From Alistipes sp. (lineage in GTDB: Bacteria; Bacteroidota; Bacteroidia; Bacteroidales; Rikenellaceae): a stretch of 64,000 bases of DNA. The notes under the pieces are model-generated. The model was not told where the DNA came from, did no database searches, and saw only the letters and a program-made list of their open reading frames with translations. Of the stretch, positions 35,515 to 42,226 are shown piece by piece (position 1 is the stretch's first letter; every line of letters begins with the position of its first letter). The stretch is from positions 62,001 through 126,000 of the forward strand of contig JAFTWZ010000029.1 of assembly GCA_017465055.1 (NCBI GenBank). The letters run 5' to 3'. Position numbers and translations under genes: made by a program.

Positions 35515-36126
35515 ATGGCACCACAGATAGCGATTATATGTGAGAATACGCTGAGCTCTATGGCTCTGCGTAGCTTGCTGTCGGATGTTGTGCCAGGCAT
35601 TGAGGTTGTGTGCTATAGGAGTGCTGAGGAGTTTCGAAATCAGTCGTCTATGGTGGCCCACATATTTGTCTCGGCAAATATCCTATTCCATAATCCAGAG
35701 CTCTTCCAACCCTATATGCGTCGCACGTTTGTGCTTACCGAGGGTGAGGCCTCGCCATTTGTCCAGTCGGGCTTTCGTACTATAGATATCACCGTTTCGG
35801 AGCAGCATATCGTGCGCCAGATTCTTGAGATACAGCGCTCGGGCCACCCTGGGGGTTGCTCAGCGGCTCATCAAACGTGTGGTCACAACATAGTCGAGAA
35901 TATGCCAATGGAGGAGTCTCCACAGCTGTCTGCTCGTGAGAAGGATGTGTTGGCGCTGTTGGTTAAGGGGTATATTAACAAGGAGATTGCCGATAAGTTG
36001 AGTATCTCGTTAGCTACGGTTATTTTCCACCGTAACAATATATGCGACAAGCTTAATACTCGCTCATTGGGCAGGCTGACAATCTATGCCGTACTAAACA
36101 ATATAGTGTCGCTATCGGATTTGTAG
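35515..36126 (+). CDS. LuxR-type helix-turn-helix regulator with degenerate receiver-like domain
   Basis: A 203-residue regulator. The C-terminal GerE/LuxR domain is clear (about 139-197: LSAREKDVLALLVKGYINKEIADKLSISLATVIFHRNNICDKLNTRS). The N-terminal ~110 residues (IAIICENTLSSMALRSLL ... FVLTEGEASPFVQSGF) have the spacing of a response-regulator receiver but lack the DD and phosphorylatable Asp pattern, so control by phosphorylation is doubtful. No histidine kinase is nearby. Target unknown; the manA-cysteate synthase unit just upstream is a possible neighbour only. Confidence 0.8.
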   Translation: MAPQIAIICENTLSSMALRSLLSDVVPGIEVVCYRSAEEFRNQSSMVAHIFVSANILFHNPELFQPYMRRTFVLTEGEASPFVQSGFRTIDITVSEQHIVRQILEIQRSGHPGGCSAAHQTCGHNIVENMPMEESPQLSAREKDVLALLVKGYINKEIADKLSISLATVIFHRNNICDKLNTRSLGRLTIYAVLNNIVSLSDL

Positions 36127-36140
36127 CACTCTTAATAACA

Positions 36141-36181
36141 AAATAAATCGGGTCATCTCTGTGAGGTGACCCGATTTATTT
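36141..36181. terminator. Bidirectional terminator
   Basis: AAATAAATCGGGTCA (36141-36155) pairs perfectly with TGACCCGATTTATTT (36167-36181), between the converging LuxR-type gene and the BACON pseudogene; A-run and T-run flank both sides. Confidence 0.85.
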
Positions 36182-36194
36182 TGTTGTCAGTAGG

Positions 36195-37003
36195 CTATAT
36201 CGACTCGTTGATAAACGCGTAGTCACCCTCATATATTACGGTATGCTTCTCCAAGACATCGTCAATATAGAGTGTTACCTCGAGTGTCACCTTACCCTCC
36301 TCTACGATGAGCTTACCAGACTCATAGCTAATCTGATTCTTCGATGACGCATTGCCCTGCTCATCGTTAATCTGATACCAACTATATGTATCTGTAAATG
36401 TATTAGCAAAGCCTGAGTTAGTCTTGTCGAACTCATAGGTTCCTACTGGAATTGTAATATTGTCCATATCTGCAGGAGTATCGAGAAGGTAGAGATCAAC
36501 AAAGTAGTAATGCGCGTTGGGCACATAGTACGAATTGTTGCTATCAAGACCCAAGTCTGAGAAGATAAGGTAGTAGTTATACATACCAGCCTGAATGCCA
36601 TAGTACTTACCGTCGAGCTTGAAGTCAGAGATAGTCTTGTTGGTAGGCGCTGGATTACCTGCCTGATTGATAGTCACTTGGAATGACGACTTGTCGTAGG
36701 TAACGGTAATCACACCCACACGAGGAGCCTCATCTGGATTTTTCTCTACGTTATAGGTAATCTTACCCATCTCCTTGTAACCGAAGTTGCCAATCCACTC
36801 GACGTTGGCGGTAGCCTCTACGGTAGCACCCTCGACAGGAGCTGTAAGTTCATAATTGATAAAGCCCATAGCGCTACCCGAGCTGACATTTACCACAGAA
36901 TCGGTGGTAAGCTTGATTCCAGATTTCTTAGTCTCCTCGTTTGCAGTCTCGCAAGCGGTGAAAATGAGCGCAAAGAGCGCTACGATTGATAGAAGTTTTT
37001 CAT
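36195..37003 (-). pseudogene. BACON-domain lipoprotein gene, frameshifted in an A-run at codons 2-3
   Basis: The long open frame (36195-36896) starts without a signal peptide, but the same frame extends upstream through KLLSIVALFALIFTACETANEETKKSG, a typical lipoprotein signal with lipobox FTAC. No start codon exists in that frame: the expected ATG at 37003 is followed by five A's then CTTCTATCA, putting it one base out (MKNFYQS then stop). One more A would give MKKLLSIVALF. The body has a BACON domain (ending ITVTYDKSSFQVTINQAG) and an unknown beta domain. Either a real slip mutation, a phase switch, slippage on the A-run, or a sequence error. The -7 box at 37034 supports the ATG at 37003. 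Confidence 0.75.
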
Positions 37004-37033
37004 TGTCTATTTAGTTTATGTTTATTTTGATGG

Positions 37034-37041
37034 CAAAGATA
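37034..37041 (-). promoter_or_regulatory. -7 box for the BACON lipoprotein gene
   Basis: The reverse strand reads TATCTTTG 30 bases before the ATG at 37003, showing that an intact promoter drives the frameshifted gene. Confidence 0.55.
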
Positions 37042-37085
37042 TATATTTTTTGAATTTTAAGACACTCAAATACCATATCTTTTAA

Positions 37086-37093
37086 TATATTTG
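37086..37093 (+). promoter_or_regulatory. -7 box for the M15 dipeptidase gene
   Basis: TATATTTG 29 bases before the ATG at 37123. Confidence 0.5.
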
Positions 37094-37122
37094 CATATAA
37101 TAACTGCAATTACATCTGATTT

Positions 37123-37845
37123 ATGAGAAAATTCTTTATCGCAGCAATAGTTGCCACGCTCTCGTTCTCGGCTGTCGATGCACAAGATTTCGATACCTTG
37201 ATGAGTAGTTATGGCCTTGTAGACATTAAGAGTATCGACGACGAGATACTCGTCGAATTGAAATACTCTTCTGCAGACAATTTTGTTGGCGAGGATATGT
37301 ATGGTGACTTGGAGTGTGCATATTTTGAGTCATCGTTTGCCGATAGGGTAGTCAAGGCCCAACAGATTCTTAAGCGAAGATACCCCAATTATACGCTTTT
37401 GATCTACGATGCCGCACGACCTATAAGTGTTCAGCGACATATGCGTAAGGTTGTAGAGGGCACGCAGTTCGAAGGATTTGTCGCCGATGGTACTAAGGGC
37501 GGGCGACATAACTATGGCGTAGCAGTAGACTTAACAATAGCACACTTGGATGGCTCGCCACTGGATATGGGCGCAGGTTTTGATGACTTTAGCGAGGCCG
37601 CATCGGTAAAGGGAACGCCCGATACGGATGACCCGGCAACGCGGTCTATTGAGGTGTATCGAGACTATGTATTGGGGCTTGCCGAGCGAGGCGTCATCAG
37701 CCTCGAGGCAGCGAACAATCGTTTACTGCTTATTGAGGTAATGCTCGAGGCTGGCCTATATCCATATCGTCGTGAATGGTGGCATTTCGAGGAGATAATA
37801 TCAATCAAGGAGACGCGCGATAAGTATAAACTTCTTGATTTTTAA
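37123..37845 (+). CDS. D-alanyl-D-alanine dipeptidase, M15 family (VanX/DdpX-like)
   Basis: A 240-residue exported zinc peptidase (signal MRKFFIAAIVATLSFSAVDAQ). M15D features: YDAARPISVQRHM (about 103-115) with the conserved Arg, zinc ligands H129 and D136 in GGRHNYGVAVDL, and EWWHFEE with catalytic Glu218 and ligand H221. The family cleaves D-Ala-D-Ala released from peptidoglycan, usually for recycling; there is no vanA/H neighbour, so vancomycin resistance is not implied. Confidence 0.9.
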   Translation: MRKFFIAAIVATLSFSAVDAQDFDTLMSSYGLVDIKSIDDEILVELKYSSADNFVGEDMYGDLECAYFESSFADRVVKAQQILKRRYPNYTLLIYDAARPISVQRHMRKVVEGTQFEGFVADGTKGGRHNYGVAVDLTIAHLDGSPLDMGAGFDDFSEAASVKGTPDTDDPATRSIEVYRDYVLGLAERGVISLEAANNRLLLIEVMLEAGLYPYRREWWHFEEIISIKETRDKYKLLDF

Positions 37846-37862
37846 TCAATTAATCAAATAGT

Positions 37863-37897
37863 CAAAGGGGCTGACTAAAAAGTAACTGAGCCAGGCT
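37863..37897. terminator. Hairpin with conserved loop next to repeat copy 2
   Basis: GGCTGAC... pairs with ...GAGCC; read on the minus strand the loop region is TTACTTTTTAGTCA, the sequence shared with the hairpins near 15446, 26911 and 57568. Plus-strand reading is followed by a short T stretch (CTTTTATA). Confidence 0.55.
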
Positions 37898-37906
37898 TTT
37901 ATATAC

Positions 37907-38031
37907 AAGAGAGTGAATAAAAAGATGTAGTTTTAGGCTTGCGAAGCCTGAAAAAGCGGAGTTTACTAAAGCGTAAATGAGCATTTTGAAGGCGAGCATA
38001 ACGACAAAATACACTTTTTATTCACTCTCTT
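37907..38031. repeat. Dispersed ~120-bp element with pairing ends, copy 2
   Basis: Begins AAGAGAGTGAATAA and ends TTATTCACTCTCTT: a perfect 14-base inverted pair whose outer bases differ from copies 1 and 3 while still pairing. Interior nearly identical to copy 1. Lies between convergent gene ends (M15 peptidase and DUF456). Confidence 0.88.
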
Positions 38032-38054
38032 TTGATTATTAGCAGGTTGTAAGA

Positions 38055-38543
38055 TTAAAATACTACCATAATAAACTCCTTAACAATGTAATAGAGCATA
38101 TAGATACCAGCAATTAGCTTAATTCCTGTACCCACGAAGAACGAGAGCATTGAGCCTAATCCCACCTTTATTGCTTTAGATAACTCTACCTTGCTGCCGA
38201 TTAGTTCGCCAAGTACCGCACCGATAAATGGGCCGAGGATAATTCCTGGTACGCCGAATATAAGACCTACGAATGTGCCAACTGTTGCACCTGTGATTCC
38301 CGCCTTTGTACCGCCAAATACCTTGCTAAAGTATCCTGGAAGTACGTAGTCGAGGACTATGGCAATAACTGAAACAACGCCCCAGACAATCAACTGTGTA
38401 GTGGTTATCGAAGAGCCTGTTGTAAAGTAAACGCATAGAAATCCAGCGTATGATAGAATCGTGCCCGGTAATACAGGCAGTATAACTCCTAATAATCCGA
38501 CCAAGCCCATAATTAGGGCTACAATGACTAATGTTAAATCCAT
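38055..38543 (-). CDS. DUF456 membrane protein
   Basis: A 162-residue protein of about four membrane segments. The glycine-rich helices (GITGATVGTFVGLIFGVPGIILGPFIGAVLGELIGS, about 82-117) are the known DUF456 signature, with small-residue packing motifs. Function unknown. It stands alone behind a 155-base gap that contains a nine-C run (38635-38643). Confidence 0.85.
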   Translation of the reverse strand: MDLTLVIVALIMGLVGLLGVILPVLPGTILSYAGFLCVYFTTGSSITTTQLIVWGVVSVIAIVLDYVLPGYFSKVFGGTKAGITGATVGTFVGLIFGVPGIILGPFIGAVLGELIGSKVELSKAIKVGLGSMLSFFVGTGIKLIAGIYMLYYIVKEFIMVVF

Positions 38544-38634
38544 ATCTATTATAAGGTGTTGGTGTTTATACTATAAATTTGTTTTGATTTATATTGTAGT
38601 TTCAGTTATAGCCATAGTAGATATTTAATCCATA

Positions 38635-38643
38635 CCCCCCCCC
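38635..38643. repeat. Homopolymer run of nine C
   Basis: Nine consecutive C (nine G on the coding strand of the DUF456 gene) about 90 bases upstream of its start. A comparable run of eight G is at 53689-53696. Rare in the window and slip-prone. Confidence 0.9.
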
Positions 38644-38697
38644 GACATAATTTAACATAATGTAAATATTACGACATCGGTTGTGGCTTAGCAGTTT

Positions 38698-39198
38698 TTA
38701 GATTTTATCTCGACCCTTGCCACTCTCCTTAACGAACGTAAAGTATCGAGCCGCAAGGTAGCTATATACAACCGATATAACAGTAGTCAGCATCTTTGAA
38801 GGTGTTGGCCAGAAATCAAATATCTCGACAAAGAGCTTCATACAGATGTAGTTAATCACGATCGAGCCAATCACAGAGATTGCATAGCGAAATAACTGTC
38901 CTCGCGTCTTATATTCTGTAACCCTGAAGGCAACGTGGCGGTTAAGCCAAAAACCTGTAAAGAACGTTATCGGAAACACGATAAATAGCGTAGCAATATG
39001 GGGCGATATAACTACGACGCCTATGTCTATAAAGCTCTCGGCAATCACAAAATGGTATATAATGAAATACCAGAGCGTATCGAGCACCATATTTAGAGCT
39101 CCGCAGAGGCCATAACCAAAAATGTCGCGCGAAACGATAGGCTCTAAAGGCTTTATATAGAGCTTATCTATGAGCGATATCATTAGACGCGCAATCAT
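38698..39198 (-). CDS. GtrA family membrane protein
   Basis: A 166-residue protein with four membrane helices and the family pattern FGYGLCGALNMVLDTLWYFIIYHFV at the first helix, FIVFPITFFTGFWLNRHVAF in the middle and YSYLAARYFTFVK at the end. GtrA-type proteins are thought to flip polyprenyl-linked sugars. It is seven bases behind the HU-SPOR gene on the same strand. Confidence 0.88.
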   Translation of the reverse strand: MIARLMISLIDKLYIKPLEPIVSRDIFGYGLCGALNMVLDTLWYFIIYHFVIAESFIDIGVVVISPHIATLFIVFPITFFTGFWLNRHVAFRVTEYKTRGQLFRYAISVIGSIVINYICMKLFVEIFDFWPTPSKMLTTVISVVYSYLAARYFTFVKESGKGRDKI

Positions 39199-39204
39199 AC
39201 TATA

Positions 39205-40167
39205 TTACTCTCTATATTTACGCGGTGTATATATCCAAGACTGCTTAAAGTCATCGTTATACTCACGCTTAAATGTCTCACAATCTTCTCGCTTAACACT
39301 ACCATATGCAGCTACAGCATACATAGTTCCAAGCCTGAAGTAGCTAAACATATGCCCGACAAATTGCTTCTCCAAAGAGGATATAGATCGCATAGCGTTC
39401 TGCTCTGTTGAGTAGCTACCAACAACAACATAATGACGAACATCATCAATCTCTCGCCAATCGTTGCTCGCTACTTCTAAATCATTCGATATCTCCATCG
39501 TGACGCCCTCCTCACTCTCCTCAGTGGCTATCTGTTCCACGACAAGAGTTGTATCCTGAAGCATTTTATCTTCTGAAACGTTGTCTGTGCTCTCAGCCGT
39601 GATATTGTATGCCGGTGTGGTCATAACGCGAGGAGGAATATTCGGTAGCACCTCATCCTCTTTTGTCGATACCACTACCCCACTTGTCACTCCTCTATCA
39701 TAAAGATAATAGCCAACCCCAGCTGAGCATAGTATAATTGTTATAATTACCGCCGCAATAATGCCTCGCCCTCTTTTGTGGCTACGAGTGATAGTAATAT
39801 CCTTCATCGTATGAGGGTTGAGTTGCCTAAGTAGCTGCTCATCAACGATAAAGCTCTTGTCCTTCAGCGTGCCTACGCCATCTATAGTAAGTCTATTCCC
39901 ACTGCGGACCTTGTCGAGCCAGCGCTCATAGATATCCTTAGCTTGTGTAGTATCGATGTTTGCCGTAGAGGCGATTATCTCGACAATTGAGCAAGCCTCG
40001 AGATGTGTCGAAAAGGTTATATCCAATCGCGGAGTGGCAATGGTATTTCGCGAGATAGCGGTTGCTGGTGTGCGCTTAATGTGGAGCGTTCCTACATCGG
40101 GAAGATGTATGCCACCTCTGGCTATTAACGCATTAAGAATTAGCTTGTTAACTTCTGCTATCATCAC
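39205..40167 (-). CDS. HU/CCDC81-like N terminus, membrane helix, SPOR domain
   Basis: A 320-residue protein with a split plan: N-terminal HU-like (prokaryotic CCDC81/HU-beta) domains (about 1-120: VNKLILNALIARGGIHLPDVGTL; NRLTIDGVGTLKD), a membrane helix (about 134-152, RGIIAAVIITIILCSAGVGYYLYD), an acidic linker, and a C-terminal SPOR domain (about 240-318: YVVVGSYSTEQNAMRSISSL) that binds glycan strands stripped at division septa. It could link cytoplasmic DNA or another ligand to the septal wall. Start at codon 1 or 2. Follows lgt by two bases. Confidence 0.82.
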   Translation of the reverse strand: MMIAEVNKLILNALIARGGIHLPDVGTLHIKRTPATAISRNTIATPRLDITFSTHLEACSIVEIIASTANIDTTQAKDIYERWLDKVRSGNRLTIDGVGTLKDKSFIVDEQLLRQLNPHTMKDITITRSHKRGRGIIAAVIITIILCSAGVGYYLYDRGVTSGVVVSTKEDEVLPNIPPRVMTTPAYNITAESTDNVSEDKMLQDTTLVVEQIATEESEEGVTMEISNDLEVASNDWREIDDVRHYVVVGSYSTEQNAMRSISSLEKQFVGHMFSYFRLGTMYAVAAYGSVKREDCETFKREYNDDFKQSWIYTPRKYRE

Positions 40168-40169
40168 AA

Positions 40170-41102
40170 CTATCGCTTACTCTTCTTACCCTTTTTCTTA
40201 TCTTCGCGAGCATACTCTCTATTGGCAAACTCGACAACAGCATTTACATCGGCCACAGCTGGACGGCGTAGCGAGCGAACTATCATATACACACCCAGAA
40301 GGATGAATGGTATACTAAGCAGCTGACCCATATCCAATGCCATACCAAGCTCGAAGTCGACCTGACGCTCCTTTAAGAACTCAATAAAGAAGCGAGTGAG
40401 GAAGATGCCAATCATAGCAACACCAAAAAGGAATCCAGGGCGTCTGCGTCCCAAATCTTTACTCTTGTATAGCCAGAATATCAAGCCAAAGGTGATTAGG
40501 TAACATAGCGCCTCGTAGAGCTGCGCGGGGTGACGAGCAGGAATAGAGTCGATAATCTCCTGGGGCACCTCGCCAGCATATTCGAGCCAAGCGCGTCGAG
40601 CATCGTGGTATACGAATTTAAAACCTAAGGCAGAGTCAGTTGGATAGCCTACAATCTCGGAGTTAAAGAGGTTGCCGAGGCGTATGATTGCACCACTTAG
40701 AGGTGCTACAATAGCTATGCGATCAAGACCCCAAATGAAGGGTAAGTGGTTGCGCTTCACGAACCCCCAGATACCTATTATAATACCTATAGTAGCTCCG
40801 TGGCTGGCCATACCGCCATCGCGGATATCGGTGATTATACGCCAGGGCTCAGGAAGGTAGGTTTCGGGCTCGTAGAAGAGGCAGTGGCCTACGCGTGCGC
40901 CAATAAACGTGCCCAGCACAATCCATATAAATGCCGACTCGAGGGTACGTGGTGGCAACCCTTCGTAACGGAAGGTGTAGTTACACACGCGCTCTGCCGC
41001 GAGAATGGCAATAGCCCACATCAGGCCATACCATCTGATATCGAGATTACCCAACATCACCAATGTGGGGTCCCAATTCCATACGATTGATAATATCTCC
41101 AT
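40170..41102 (-). CDS. lgt: Prolipoprotein diacylglyceryl transferase Lgt
   Basis: Lgt moves diacylglycerol from phosphatidylglycerol to the lipobox cysteine, the first step in maturing the many lipoproteins seen here. The 310-residue protein has about seven helices, GTFIGARVGHCLFYEPE (about 62-78), the Lgt signature LSGAIIRLGNLFNSEIVG (about 134-151) with the essential Arg, and RHPAQLYEALCYL (about 191-203). Upstream of the HU-SPOR and GtrA genes in one run. Confidence 0.94.
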   Translation of the reverse strand: MEILSIVWNWDPTLVMLGNLDIRWYGLMWAIAILAAERVCNYTFRYEGLPPRTLESAFIWIVLGTFIGARVGHCLFYEPETYLPEPWRIITDIRDGGMASHGATIGIIIGIWGFVKRNHLPFIWGLDRIAIVAPLSGAIIRLGNLFNSEIVGYPTDSALGFKFVYHDARRAWLEYAGEVPQEIIDSIPARHPAQLYEALCYLITFGLIFWLYKSKDLGRRRPGFLFGVAMIGIFLTRFFIEFLKERQVDFELGMALDMGQLLSIPFILLGVYMIVRSLRRPAVADVNAVVEFANREYAREDKKKGKKSKR

Positions 41103-41144
41103 ATTAAACTATTTTATCTGTTTACACTCAATTAATAAACTACG

Positions 41145-41783
41145 TTAGCTCTCGAGGATAGCAATACGCGACATCACGCGCCATACGTCCGAGACATCAT
41201 CGACGCTGATATAGATATCTGGATAGTCTACCCTATTGTTCGATACTAATCTCCAGCGTTTGTTGTCACCCTTGATAAAACGCACTCGACGCCATATTAT
41301 TTCACCTCCAACTTTAAGTACATACTCATTTCCTTGAACGACATCGTCGAGGGTTGTCAAACGTTTGAGGAATAGGTCAGTGGCCGCAGTGACGGCGTCG
41401 CTCATAGATCGCGAGAACGAGCGAACGACATAATCGCTACCTGTCGGATAAGGTACGTAGATCATACCATCGTTTGGCTGGTTGTCGATATCGCGCAAAA
41501 CTACAGCCATCTCGTGACGAAAGAAGGGCAGATGTTCGCCATTTGTGGGGTCGCTATGGAGCATATTGCCAATGCCCGAGAGTAACCAAGTGCGGTCAAT
41601 ATCTTTATCGAGCTTGACTATGCGGTCTGCCAAATCTGCCGAGATGCCGAAGTCACCCTTACGTATGTGGTATAGTGTCTCCGAACGGTTTAATCCCAGC
41701 GCCTTGGCAAATGAGTTTATGGATAATCCAAACCGCTCAATAACCTTAGCGAGTCTCTCCCAGTTATTAAATTTGTTAGTCAT
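41145..41783 (-). CDS. CI/S24-like helix-turn-helix repressor
   Basis: A 212-residue regulator: N-terminal CI-type HTH (about 8-60: VIERFGLSINSFAKALGLNRSETLYHIRKG) and a C-terminal S24/LexA-like domain (about 105-205) with SRSMSDAV where the active-site S-M occurs and GNEYVLKVGGEIIWRRVRF in place of the usual ...KRv strand. The catalytic Lys is not certain, so self-cleavage is not assured. Such proteins are common solitary regulators in Bacteroidales; no prophage genes are nearby. Divergent from tRNA-Arg. Confidence 0.78.
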   Translation of the reverse strand: MTNKFNNWERLAKVIERFGLSINSFAKALGLNRSETLYHIRKGDFGISADLADRIVKLDKDIDRTWLLSGIGNMLHSDPTNGEHLPFFRHEMAVVLRDIDNQPNDGMIYVPYPTGSDYVVRSFSRSMSDAVTAATDLFLKRLTTLDDVVQGNEYVLKVGGEIIWRRVRFIKGDNKRWRLVSNNRVDYPDIYISVDDVSDVWRVMSRIAILES

Positions 41784-41840
41784 CGAGAAATAAATTTCTA
41801 CTTATCTACCCTATTGTTGTCGTTATTTAAAAAAAAGTGA

Positions 41841-41848
41841 TACCTTTG
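41841..41848 (+). promoter_or_regulatory. -7 box for tRNA-Arg
   Basis: TACCTTTG nine bases before the mature tRNA 5' end at 41858. Confidence 0.65.
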
Positions 41849-41857
41849 CGTCGCAAC

Positions 41858-41929
41858 GGCTCCGTAGTTCAATGGATAGAATTTAAGATTCCGGTTCTTA
41901 CGATGAAGGTTCGAATCCTTTCGGAGTCA
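41858..41929 (+). tRNA. tRNA-Arg(CCG)
   Basis: A 72-nt cloverleaf: acceptor GGCTCCG/CGGAGTC, D stem GTTC/GAAT, anticodon stem TAAGA/TCTTA with loop TTCCGGT (anticodon CCG, reading CGG), T stem GAAGG/CCTTT with loop TTCGAAT, discriminator A at 41929. CCA is not encoded. A G-C-rich hairpin follows. Confidence 0.93.
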
Positions 41930-41935
41930 CTCGGG

Positions 41936-41975
41936 TGCGGTAGGCAGTGGTCTGCTTGCCGCATACTCTTTTTAT
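41936..41975 (+). terminator. Terminator after tRNA-Arg
   Basis: TGCGGTAGGCAG pairs with CTGCTTGCCGCA and is followed by ACTCTTTTTAT. Confidence 0.8.
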
Positions 41976-42149
41976 ACCCTCCATCGATATGAGCCAATCC
42001 ATTCACCACGCAGGAGGCAAAGCATTCACCATACCCAATACAACGGATTGCAAAGTTACAACATTTTGTATAGATTCAAAACATTTGTCTCGATAGTTTT
42101 CAATAAAAAATATACTTTTTGTTGTAATTATTGACAATGACCATCAACA

Positions 42150-42182
42150 AAATATGGGCTGCCACAATAGTGACAACCCATA
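42150..42182 (-). terminator. Terminator of malQ
   Basis: On the reverse strand ATGGGTTGTCAC (42181-42170) pairs with GTGGCAGCCCAT (42165-42154), two G-T pairs, followed by ATTTTGTTG. Confidence 0.8.
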
Positions 42183-42226
42183 AATATAGCCTCTGAATGG
42201 CGTCAATATCCTATTTAGATAGACTA

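Noticed and set aside
37123..37845. Vancomycin-resistance vanX
   Set aside because: No vanH, vanA or vanRS neighbours; exported protein fits peptidoglycan recycling.
41145..41929. Prophage edge (CI-like repressor next to a tRNA)
   Set aside because: No integrase, structural or lysis gene, and no duplication of the tRNA-Arg 3' end in the window.
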